Assembly: GCF_905147365.1 (NCBI RefSeq)
Contig: NC_056408.1
Coordinates: forward strand, 3,410,001 to 3,474,000
Reading direction: 5' to 3'
Length of the DNA stretch: 64,000 nucleotides
Source: Aricia agestis
Taxonomy: Eukaryota > Arthropoda > Insecta > Lepidoptera > Lycaenidae
Position numbers and translations under genes: made by a program. The notes beneath the pieces are model-generated. The model was not told where the DNA came from, searched no databases, and saw only the letters and a program-made list of their open reading frames with translations. The stretch's first letter is position 1; the number at the start of each line of letters is the position of its first letter. This document shows, one piece after another, positions 47,301 through 55,699 of the stretch.

Positions 47301-50300
47301 TTTAAAAAAGCTGTCGTAATCCCAGTGTACAAGGGTGGCGGTATTGATTCTGTGTCAAACTATAGGCCTATATCATTACTTAGTACTATCAGTAAAATCA
47401 TAGAAAAAACATTTAATACAAGGCTCATAAAATTCTTAGAAACTAAAAAACTGTTAGCAAGTTCTGAATTTGGCTTTCGATCGGGCAAATGTACTGAGGA
47501 TGCAGTCTCAAAGTTCTCAGAAATAGTTACACAATCTCTTGATAGAGGCCAAAGATGTGTAGCTATATTTTTGGACCTCATAAAAGTGTTCGACACAGTT
47601 TCGATACCGCTACTGTTGGCAAAGCTGGAGAAGATGGGTATACGTGGGTTGCCGTTGGAATGGCTCCGAGACTATTTATCATTGAGAAGTCAAATTGTAA
47701 GAGTGGAGAAAGTCTATAGTTCCGATGCTAAAATAACCTATGGAATACCTCAGGGTAGCACCCTCGGGCCTACTCTTTTCTTGGTTTACGTGAACGAGTT
47801 ATGCAAACTTAATATGGTCAGTGGTAATATACTCGCATTTGCGGATGATACTGTCTTAATATTTAAAGGATCATCATGGTCAGATGTTGAAAAATATGCA
47901 GAGGAAGGCCTCAGAACAGTAATAAAATGGCTAGATCAAAACTTACTAACTATTAATATACCTAAAACAAAATATATTTGCTTTAGGATTACTGCTGCTT
48001 CGAATCCACCAACAAATTTGAAAATTAAAGCCCACTCCTCCGTCTGTATTTCGGAACGTGACTGTGATTGTGCTACCGTATTGCAAACAGACAGTCATAA
48101 ATACCTAGGGATTATAATAGACAAACACCTAAATTGGCGTCCACATATTACGGCATTGAGCAAGCGTCTACGTAAGCTTTTACCTATATTCAGGAATCTT
48201 CGTGACGCTGCTGAGTTCTCTCTTATAAAAAACGTTTATTATGCCCTTTGCCAATCGCTTCTGACATATTGTGTTACCGTTTGGGGTGGAGCCGCTGCCA
48301 GTCATCTCTTGGAGCTAGAACGAGCCCAACGAGCAATTATTAAGGTTATGACTCATAAGCCCAGAAAATATTCTACTCGTATAGAATTACTCAATCGTGA
48401 GACCCAACTTCTGACTGTGCGGCAATTATTTATACAGAACGCAGTGGTACGACACCATAAATATGTAGACCTCACACAATTACCCCTACATAAAAGACGC
48501 GTTAGGACTCCGACCATTACAATTAACACAATGTTTGCAAGACGTCAATTATCTATATAGATATTTCAACGATCACTATGAAATCCTAAAATTGAATAAA
48601 TCTCGCCTTAAATTGTTAATAAAACAATCTCTTTTGTTGCTTAATTATTTACAAACTGAAAATATATTATCAAAATTAACGTAGACAAATTTGGATAAAA
48701 ACCATTGTTACACTTACACTAATTCTTACATCACTAATCTAGCAACACTGTATCCGGTATAGGCCGGCAACGCACCTGCAGTTCTCCTGATGTTGCGAGT
48801 GTCCATGAACAGCGGTATTTGCTTTCCATCAGGTGACCCGTTTGCTCGTTTGCCCCTCTATTTCATAATAATAATTTAAAAAAAAACCCATTTCAACCAT
48901 CACTAATTTAGTTTTAAGGAAAAAGTAAAAACATGTTAATATAACACAAAATATACTTACACTACTTATTATAATATACCTATTACATGTATAAAATCAT
49001 CCACTACTTATTATTACTATATTTTGACCTGAAGCGTGGAGCTTGTAACTTGGACCACATGCAAAATCTTGATAAACAACAGCTGTAGAGGCAAATGTCT
49101 ACTAACTTGTACTTACCCTCACATTTTTTAATATTTTTATATTTCATTAGTCATCTTACATTTTACGTGTAATTATTTAATATTATGTTAAGTAAATTTT
49201 TACCAAGTGTATTACTTTTGAAATATTGTGTCCATGTATGGGGTGGAGGGTTGATAGTCTGAGACACAGGAACTCCTAGTTCAGGCATCAACCCGCCTAA
49301 ACGCTTACTGTAAAACTGTTACAAATAGTGTATTTTCTACTTTAAGGTGAGAAATAAATGATATTATTATTATTATTATTATTATTCTCAGTCTAAACAT
49401 GACTAGAATTGAATGATGGTGTTTGATATTCTATTTGCCACCAGGTGCTGCTATGTAGCCTCAGGGTATATCGTGTCAAATAGGCACATTATCGTGACAC
49501 ATGACAGCAGTTTGACACGATAGACCCTAAGGCTACATAGCGGCACCTGGTGGCACAAATAGAATATCACACACCCTCATTGGCTTACGAGAAAATGAGG
49601 TAGGTATATCAACTATAGTAACCATTTTCTTCGATGCTATGTGCACGTTTTTTTTCAAATACTCCACAACTCACCTGAAATCTGCAGTGTCTCCCCACAG
49701 CGCGCTGAATCCGACGTACTTGATGCGGACGTCGGGCGTTAGAGGCCACACGAGCAGCCGCCGCTCCGCCGGCGCCGCCCCCCTCCCCACCGACAGCCGT
49801 CCCCCCTCCCACCACACCCACCACGCGCACCACAACCCGGAGCACTCCTCGTCGCTTTCAGTTTGCTCTGCGCTAGCGAGATGAACGTCGTAGCCTGGAA
49901 AGAGTTAGGCAGTTGGTTTTAGTGGGTAAGCCCGGCGCTTCTCGTCCCACATACCCCCGGGGTGCTTCAGCTTAACTGAAGCACACCCCCAACCCGGGGC
50001 ACCCACAAAAGTTTTCCCTTGCGTATAAAAAAGGATTAAAATAATACGATGTATTTATAAATAACACGATGGTAAAATTAGTTATTAGTAAGGTTTGCAA
50101 ATTGTGTCACTAACGCAACAAAAACTAAAAATAGATAAACGCTGCACCTTCGCCGAATAAAATCACAGTCTTAACAACGCCGTGTCCTAAATGCAATATT
50201 AATCTGATAGTATGCACCTATTATAATTATGGTGATATGTGCGGCTTCTTCCAGGACTTCATAAGCCTTTTATTCAATAGTCCAGATATCGGATCCTACC

Positions 50301-53300
50301 GTAGATTGCGCATTCAGGTCACACTTGAATTAATGGCTAGCCATTTATCGCTCTAAAGATACTTTAATCAACTCACCATGTCGTCCTTTAGCGATCCAAA
50401 CTCTGCTCCTCTCGAACACGACTCGGTACATGTCATCGGAAGGTCCCTGTACCGCCGACAGGGCGACATGCGCGGCGCCCTCCGCTCGCAGCTCCAGCAC
50501 AAGCCCCGCTCGGTTCCTTGGTGCCGCCACCCACTGCCACTCCCACGAACCACGAGAGGATACCGCTAGGTGCTCTGAAAATAAAATCAATTACTTGAGG
50601 TGATTAGTGATAAATTGATAATCCAAACTAAACTCTATAAACAATAACTGGAGTATTTTCTTGCTTTGTACACAAAATAGCTGATTTAGTTCGCCGTTTT
50701 TCATAAGCTAATTTATGATCACGAGCCTTATGTATTACGTAACGTAAACAAAACATGGATCATCCTGCTTTACAACATGATTTGTGGGAACATTATCAAA
50801 ATCTATGTGACATTTATGTCTGTAAGTTATGTTTTGTCCATTTTATCACGTATCCAATGGGAAATAAATGTGTTTCTGCCTACGCTCAAATTTTCCTGAT
50901 TTAGGAAAGTATATTATACTATAATCATGGACGTATAAAAATATAGTGTAGTTAAGGAAAGTAACGCGTAGGTAGATGCAACATCATTTTACATTTGAAT
51001 GTCAATCGTGTTTGTAAACGTAATATGTGACACATTTATAAACATTACTATACGCTCGTATCGCTCCTGTTCGTTATTGTGTGTGAGTGTGCATACTGCA
51101 TATTATGTGCCTTTGGGTGACTATCGCTCTATGTATATATAATAATTATTACTCCTATAGTTGATTGATCCTTGTTCAGAAGTGGGCGCTTTACATGCCA
51201 CTCCTATGTGTGTTTGTATGTGCGTAAGTACCGTTAGCACAAAAGTACGCACTCTATTGTCGCTCATGTTATGAGCGACAATAGAGTGCGTACTTTTGTG
51301 AGAGTATGCGTGGTTGTGTGTCACGTACCGTTAGCACAGAAGTACGCGCTCTGCGTGTCGCTCCTGTGCAGTCCTTCAGGCAACACCAGCACGCTGGCGG
51401 ATCGGATCACTGAACCAACTAGCGTCTCGTTGTTGAACGACGTGTACGACACTGAGCAGTTGTCCGCGCTGTAGCCGGTCACTTCCACTGGAATACGTAA
51501 CAGTTAGATTTCAACAGGATGAATTTAAAACTCTATCAAACAATATGATGTAATTAGAAACATTTAATTGATATTAATTATCATTAAATATAATTTATAC
51601 TAACACTATAAATGGGAAAGTGTGTCATTATATCTGTTATATCTTCACGCTATCCCGTTGAACCGATTTTGATGAAATTTGGTATGGATATACTTAGAGT
51701 CTCGAGATAGGACATAGCATACTTTTTATACGTTTTGTGAGAAAATAAATCATTATTATTATTATTATCATCCAGGAAAAATGTAAGGCTTTTTATCCCG
51801 GAAAAACGAATTTTGGCGTAACGGAGTTGCGGGGATAATCTAGTGATTTATAAATAGTAAACCAAAACAATTAAAGAGAGAACCAAGAATATTCGATACA
51901 GCCTCAATAAAGCTCATAAAAGTAATTAAAATTGTTCATTAAATGCATGGAATATCCCTTGAAATTCACAATCAGCACTTCATTAACTCAGCCAATCGTA
52001 ACGGCTGTCGTCAGTAAACACAAATGACGTCATTACGCGCAATTGGTCAATTCCAATGATAATTGAGGCCATTCAGATTAAGGGCTTAGGATCCAGTAAT
52101 CCTATGGTTATGATAATGGCGGTCCAGCCTAGATAGGGGATGAAACTACTATGATTATTCTGGGTTTTGTATAAAATATCAACGCGAATAGAATTTGAGT
52201 TACTTGCTGTTTTTTGTATTGAGACATAAATATCGCAAAGTTTTACCACATATCGTCATAACATTAAACGAAAAAAACTATGGCTCAGGTTGAATTTAAT
52301 CTTGTTAACAAAAATATTTCGCAGAGTTAATAGTATTGGATCTTTTATATTGATATCTCTCTATAGAAAGTAATAAAAGTTATTCAATTTAGTAGAGCTA
52401 TAAAAATAATAATCGAAATCCGTTCGCTTACAGAGCAACAGCCTATGATCTTGATAAAGGACGAGACCCTTTTAGGATCATTCGATAGTAAATATTGGGC
52501 TTTTAAAGTATAATTTATTTAACACAGACCATTAACTTTTATAGAATAAGGATCAATATTCTCTTTGATATAAGTTAAAAAAAAAAAACTTTTGTCCGCA
52601 GTTGCTAGCTGTTTTTATCTAATAGTAAAATTGATGTGAATATTTAGTATACTTCTAAAGTTTAAATTAAACATTTTGCTTAACTCATTGTAGTTACTTT
52701 GTAAATGTACCTCAGGCAAATTGAAATATAGATAGTTGGCAGACCTACGTCATTGGCTCGGGTTATCTCTATCTGGGTGCACGGTAGTGCCCCCGCCAAA
52801 ACGTAGTCAATATAGTCGTAACTTATCAGGTAGTCTTGACACAAACGTGCACAAACCGACCAAATATCGTAGGTCGTCAATAATTTTTCTGACAGTGTAA
52901 AATATGCCCGTTTGCGCCAACGTCTACTTTTACTGTAGAATTCTACGCGATGTAGCAATTCCTAATTGGAATACCAGGTCAACTATAAAATGCAGGTTTT
53001 GTAAAAGTTGGCCAGCACGAGCGCATAGTTCACGGCTGTTAACAGTTAGAATGTATCTAGCATTCTACACATACTAGTACAGGATCGGAAATTATTGAAA
53101 TTCTGAATCACATTGGGTCATGAAATATGTATGGTATGTACCGACTACCGTCAGTACCATCGAAGAAATTGATTCATAGGCAGTTGTCGGACCTACGTCA
53201 ATTAGTCAGAATATTATGTCAATTCAATGTTAGTTGTTAATATAGTTATACGTCGGCTTTAACTCCTTCGTGGTCTAGTGGTATAGATCGCGGCTCTTGA

Positions 53301-55642
53301 CTCGGAGGTCGTGGGTTTGATTCCCGCGTTGGAAACATGTCATTTCCAAGTTTGGTTAGGACAGTGCAGGCTGATCACCTGATTGTCTGACAAGTAAGAT
53401 GATCCATGCGTCGGATGGGCATGTAAAAAGTCGGTCCTGCGCCTGATCTCTCGCCGGTCGTGACTCGTGTCGGTCTTCCGTCCCACTGGGTTATGAGAGT
53501 AAATAGAGAGTGCTCTTGTGTACTGCGCACACACTTGGGCACTATAAAATTACTCCTGCGTAGCTGGCCTGGTTTCAATGAAACCGGCCACCGTCACCGA
53601 AACCGGTGTGGGAGCTATTATTATATACGTCGGCTGGGTTTGACAATGACCAATTTAAGAAGGTCCCACATCTGCCTTTGAATCAAGTTCTGTGGTAGTA
53701 CATACATAACTACTAAAAGGTATCACTTAGTGCGATACTTACACTAAAGTTCACTAAACAACAAACAATATTCTCCTCTATAATGCCTGGCCAACGCAAT
53801 ATATCTTATATCTTTAAACGAGCAATTCTTGTATATATATATATACTAGATGTCCCGCGCGGCTTCGCCCGCGTAAATTAGAAATTTTACAGAATCCGTA
53901 GGTACATTTTCCCATAAAAAATATTTCCCCCGTTTTTCCCACATTTTCCTGAGTTTCTTCTGTCGTATTAGTCTTAGAGTAATAATATAATATAAACTTC
54001 TCGATAAATGATGAGTCTTACTCGATAAATGATCTATCTAACACTGAGATAAGTTTTTAAATCGGACCTGTAGTTTCTGAGATTGACGCGTTCAAGCAAA
54101 CATACTCTTCAGGTTTATAATATTAGGTAGATATAGATTTTTTTAAATTATCGCTTGACAAACTCGAGTCTCGATCTAAAAGACTATGAAATGGTATAAT
54201 ATGGTAGTGATGATGATGATGATGATGATGAAGAATGTAATTTGCATAGTAGCATATGCTTTCTGTTCTTAAAACAACGCCGAAACTCCCAAACTTGTAT
54301 CTATAAAGAATCAGGAATTCTCTCAGCACCTTCCGAACCACGGTATACCAGGTATATCTCGGTGCAAAATCTTACTTGTTGGTAGCATATGCTTAGAATA
54401 CTTCTCACGAAACCGAAGTCACCATATGTTTCCCTATAAGTTTTGAGGAGTTCCCTCGATTACTTATGGATCCTTCATCAGATCACCACTTTTCTGAATA
54501 TAATACCAAATTGGGATGATACCCTATATACCAAAAGAAAAATTTTGAAAATCGGTTAACAAACGGCGGAGTAATCGTTGAATATAAGAAAACGAACATA
54601 ACACCTCCCCCATTTTGAAAGTCGGTTAAAATTGTAGCCTATGTGTTATTTATTTAATATTTTAATCAGCACATGAATTGAATAACAAAATTTTTTTCAA
54701 ATTAATCGTAGCACCATCTGTCAGGACAAACTAAAATTGAAATAGAATAATATTGAATGCGATGATAGCGCCGTCCGCCGGATCTAATGTAAAACGTTCC
54801 AAAATCAACAACTCCTTATAAATAAGAAATTAATTGAAAAAACATTTTCCAGTAGACCAAACTGTAAATCTAAACCATTCTCGAATCTCCACGAACACAC
54901 ACAAAAAATTTCATCAAAATTGGTCCAGTCGTTTAGGAGGAGTTCAGTCACATACACACGCACACAAGAAATATATATATTAAGATAATTGGAATCTCGG
55001 AATCGGCTCCAACGATTTTCATGAAATTTAGTATATAGGGGGTTTCGGGGGCGATAAATCGATCTAGCTAGGAATCATTTTCAGAAAATGTCTTTTTATT
55101 CGTGTTTTATCGGTAATCGATAAACTGAAAAATATGACTCTTCCTGGCGAATAATAATACTATTTTGTAAGCAAGTTATTGTTTTAACGACCAGCAGATG
55201 GCGTTATTAAGTAACACGAAGTCAATGAGTGTTTGCTATACCGAGCAAAGCTCGGTCATCCAGGTACTTATTATAATCCCAGCAAGAAGTTACCTAGAAA
55301 GCACTTTTTACCTAACCGAGTGGAAGTGAACAGACTTCCTGAAAGTGTTGTAATGACGACCTCTGATTATCACTGCTCTACTGCCGCTAGACATGACGCT
55401 CCACATTGGTTTTGGTACCGTGTCTTTGCCCGTGGTAAATACATCATTTAAATGGCGGCATCAACCTTACCCATTACCCCATTAAACTTACCAGTAATAT
55501 TCTTCCGTCCTGGTGTGTTCACTGCTACTCGTACAACCAGCTGCGTGCCACCTCGAGGTCCGAGACGCAGCCGCTCCGTCACGTATAGGGCTCCAGTGGA
55601 CGCGAACGCAGCACCCGCGCTGAGCGCTAAGAGAGCTGTTAC
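33829..55642 (-). CDS. Alpha-2-macroglobulin/complement-like protein with FAMeT insert (3' 13 exons)
   Basis: Exons on the minus strand, 5' to 3': 55642-55492, 51487-51329, 50574-50377, 49894-49675, 38921-38636, 38501-38103, 38009-37900, 37750-37605, 37329-37137, 36801-36645, 36454-36303, 35812-35653, 35325-33829. All have AG/GT borders and matching phases, giving 1275 residues. Order: MG7-like segment (1-103), farnesoic acid O-methyltransferase-like domain (about 104-243), entry strand of the CUB region with LGLPHGVVPGSASG, thioester-type alpha/alpha domain (about 285-620), CUB return (ALTVSLATAGMELTDTLELR), receptor-binding domain (about 673-840), then a long Thr/Lys/Asn-rich tail. Where GCGEQ should be, the sequence reads VWRDSQLSAAS, so no thioester can form. 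Such proteins are secreted or surface-bound. The nearest named type I can offer is CPAMD8/CD109-like; the exact orthologue is uncertain. The N-terminal half lies outside the window. Confidence 0.88.
35469..35572. repeat. Foldback element in the last macroglobulin intron
   Basis: 'actaaaactacgtggta' pairs with 'taccacgtagttttagt'. Inner 'attgttataaaatcagtag' pairs with 'ctactgattttataacaat' (loop 'cac' only). Confidence 0.85.
36645..38921 (-). CDS. Macroglobulin exons of the thioester-type domain and CUB return
   Basis: Six exons (38921-38636, 38501-38103, 38009-37900, 37750-37605, 37329-37137, 36801-36645) read as a TED-like helical domain. Landmarks are SAASANLAPLLALEHIPHLV, KTWIQKRQNQDGSF (compare the usual QQ.DGSF), ETLVALLEVGVENR, AALAASVLALVMARSPVVPE, TTSYEAVTMEQYVAGVRVLL and AYSTTKAAAQYAALAHD. 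They run into the CUB strand with PTKVFVYATGAGCATVQ. A Tyr/Asp-rich insertion (VNEYYYYDENGN) sits after the DGSF helix. The thioester Cys and Gln are missing, consistent with a non-covalent binding or scaffold role. Confidence 0.85.
39249..42990 (+). CDS. Acyl-CoA synthetase / luciferin 4-monooxygenase-like (ANL superfamily)
   Basis: Nine exons: 39249-39365, 39510-39717, 39969-40317, 40556-40718, 40887-41026, 41363-41495, 41837-42058, 42246-42416, 42874-42990. All GT/AG with matching phases, giving a complete 539-residue protein, the usual length of 4-coumarate-CoA ligase/luciferase-like enzymes. They activate a carboxylic acid with ATP to an acyl-adenylate, then form the CoA thioester. Motifs: YSSGTTGVPKG (202-212, phosphate-binding), YGMTES (337-342), YRTGD (414-418), VDRLKEIIKYK (431-441, hinge) and NTLGK with the catalytic Lys at 525. 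The first Met was chosen because upstream in-frame sequence has no ATG before a stop. The C-terminus ESES is not an SKL-type peroxisomal signal. The gene lies wholly in a macroglobulin intron on the opposite strand. Substrate is unknown. Confidence 0.92.
43026..43031 (+). terminator. Poly(A) signal AATAAA of the acyl-CoA synthetase-like gene
   Basis: Canonical hexamer 36 bases after the stop codon, followed by T-rich sequence (43080-43090). Confidence 0.6.
43620..43988 (+). pseudogene. LINE ORF1-like coiled-coil protein, truncated
   Basis: A 122-codon frame with an S/T-rich start, a basic NKRRR patch, then a coiled coil (ADFQAIIREELQDMMTAIQL ... VNTKLDDLQSTIQNLET). It stops at TAG, but the same heptad pattern goes on in frame beyond it (KKINEKIANIEDKCDTLERI), so the stop is a mutation. 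Confidence 0.6.
44610..45259. mobile_element. 650-bp TIR element with an MADF-domain frame
   Basis: The ends 'agccttcgttcagac' and 'gtctgaacgaaggct' are exact inverted repeats flanked by TA on each side (44608-44609 and 45260-45261). The interior is strikingly CG-rich with repeated 'ccgcgcggtt' motifs. It carries a 62-codon frame at 44862-45050 beginning MDRFDTELFIDEVEKRPAIW, then ...NKTIKNRAWQELVEIFG. This is the start of an MADF DNA-binding domain, as found in proteins of some DNA transposons. It is inserted in the LINE endonuclease. Confidence 0.8.
45521..46230. mobile_element. hAT-like non-autonomous element (710 bp) with 8-bp target duplication
   Basis: The terminal inverted repeats tagtgttgccaggt and acctggcaacacta are exact. 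The 8-bp direct repeat cttactgg flanks it (45513-45520, 46231-46238), typical of hAT-type insertion. No transposase frame. Inside are a (cgac)n-like run at 45896-45912 and a repeated 'atcgggac' motif. Confidence 0.9.
46637..48560 (+). pseudogene. LINE reverse transcriptase (ORF2 C-terminal part)
   Basis: The 500-codon frame from 47058 has all the core blocks: NSAPGIDTISTTVL, VIPVYKGGG...NYRPISLLST, SSEFGFRSGKCTEDAV, AIFLDLIKVFDTVS (first catalytic Asp region), GIPQGSTLGPTLFLVYVNEL and ILAFADDTVLIF (FADD catalytic pair), then a C-terminal thumb-like part. The preceding frame (46637-47041, ending ASDI then TAA) is the linker before the RT but lies in a different phase, so ORF2 is frameshifted. 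Confidence 0.88.
48760..48885 (+). repeat. SINE 3' fragment within or after the LINE 3' UTR
   Basis: 'aggccggcaacgcacctgca', 'gtgtccatgaacagcgg', 'ccatcaggtgacccgtttgc' and an A-rich end. Same family as 4838. Confidence 0.65.
49410..49580. mobile_element. MITE-like TIR element
   Basis: 'tattctatttgccaccaggt' and 'gctatgtagcctcaggg' at the left pair with 'ccctaaggctacatagc' and 'cacctggtggcacaaataga' at the right. Inner 'tcgtgtcaaa' / 'tttgacacga' also pair. It ends about 95 bp from a macroglobulin exon. Confidence 0.85.
49675..50574 (-). CDS. Macroglobulin exons encoding the FAMeT-like domain
   Basis: Two exons (50574-50377 and 49894-49675) join through Gly to read EHLAVSSRGSWEWQWVAAPR, LVLELRAEGAAHVALSAVQG, MYRVVFERSRVWIAKGRHGY, then CSGLWCAWWVWWEGGRLSVG, RGAAPAERRLLVWPLTPDVR and IKYVGFSALWGDTADFR. 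The HVAL...Y.V....., W...GG.LSVGRG and IKYVGF...WG blocks fit the farnesoic acid O-methyltransferase-like (Methyltransf_FA) domain. Despite its name it is regarded as a binding or structural module, so enzymatic activity should not be assumed. The next exon begins RIWNFNEEAGFSQVLELGLP, the CUB entry strand. Confidence 0.82.
51236..51300. repeat. Hairpin built from a copy of a macroglobulin exon end and donor
   Basis: On the minus strand, about 60 bp after the true exon end, 'gtacttttgtgctaacg' plus 'gtactta' is a diverged copy of the exon's 'gtacttctgtgctaacg' plus gtacgt donor. Its inverted twin lies adjacent, giving arms of about 30 bases (gagcgacaatagagtgcgta and complement) with a 3-base loop. 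Confidence 0.85.
51329..55642 (-). CDS. Macroglobulin exons of the MG7-like segment
   Basis: 55642-55492 reads VTALLALSAGAAFASTGALY and VTERLRLGPRGGTQLVVRVA, then VNTPGRKNIT. 51487-51329 continues VEVTGYSADNCSVSYTSFNN and SASVLVLPEGLHRSDTQSAY then FCAN. The PEGL...C block corresponds to the A2M stretch just before the CUB/thioester-domain entry. The upstream splice acceptor of the first listed exon is 'catgatcattccag' in phase 0. No further upstream exon was recognised up to 64000. Confidence 0.78.
51605..51845 (-). repeat. RTE-like/SINE repeat, reverse strand, with (att)n insertion
   Basis: Read on -, it starts 'actagattatccccgcaact' and 'ccgttacgccaaaattcg'. It contains an (aat)n run and 'aaatttcatcaaaatcggtt', matching the 24290 and 56286 family. 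Confidence 0.65.
51850..53154. other. Macroglobulin intron, mostly featureless
   Basis: No exon is seen. 52725-52960 holds a loose inverted repeat with MITE-like 'gcagacctacgtcattgg' and 'gaccaaatatcgtaggtc'. Confidence 0.5.
53155..53705. mobile_element. MITE, gaagttgattcc family, split by a SINE
   Basis: Left part 'accatcgaagaaattgattc', 'tgtcaattcaatgttagttg'; right part 'gctgggtttgacaatgacca' and 'tttgaatcaagttctg', interrupted at 53259-53623. Without the SINE the element would be the family's usual length. Confidence 0.8.
53259..53623 (+). mobile_element. tRNA-derived SINE, copy 3, with target duplication
   Basis: Head 'ctccttcgtggtctagtggt', B box 'gggtttgattcccgcg', body 'ccgtcccactgggttatgag', end 'ggtgtgggagctattatta'. 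Flanked by the 12-bp direct repeat tatacgtcggct (53247-53258, 53624-53635) that belongs to the host MITE. Confidence 0.9.
53843..54660 (-). repeat. Composite retroposed repeat, reverse copy of 24670-25680
   Basis: Shares, inverted, 'gcgcggcttcgcccgcgtaa', 'aatcggacctgtagtttctg', a (gat)n microsatellite at 54206-54231, 'ccgaaactcccaaacttgta', 'gaggagttccctcgattact' and 'cggttaacaaacggcggagt'. Confidence 0.7.
54985..55260 (-). repeat. Retroposed repeat fragment, inverse of 5780-5960
   Basis: 'ggaatctcggaatcggctcc', 'gataaatcgatctagctagg' and 'ccgagcaaagctcggtc' are shared in reverse with the 5780 copy. Confidence 0.65.
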
Positions 55643-55699
55643 CTGGAATGATCATGATCAAGGGCTTGAAGCGGAGAAGATACTAGAATAATATCGCGG

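Larger units (their letters stand above)
43240..49387 (+). mobile_element. Broken non-LTR retrotransposon (LINE) carrying nested elements
   Basis: Order: GC-richer 5' UTR-like part (about 43240-43619), ORF1-like coiled-coil frame (43620-43988), endonuclease frame (from about 44448, SFNIRSVNKN) split by two DNA elements (44610-45259 and 45521-46230), linker ORF (46637-47041), reverse transcriptase (47058-48560), 3' UTR, and probably an (att)n tail at 49365-49387. It sits in the same macroglobulin intron as the synthetase. Stops and frameshifts make it inactive. The clade is uncertain (CR1/Jockey-like). The outer borders are approximate. Confidence 0.75.
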
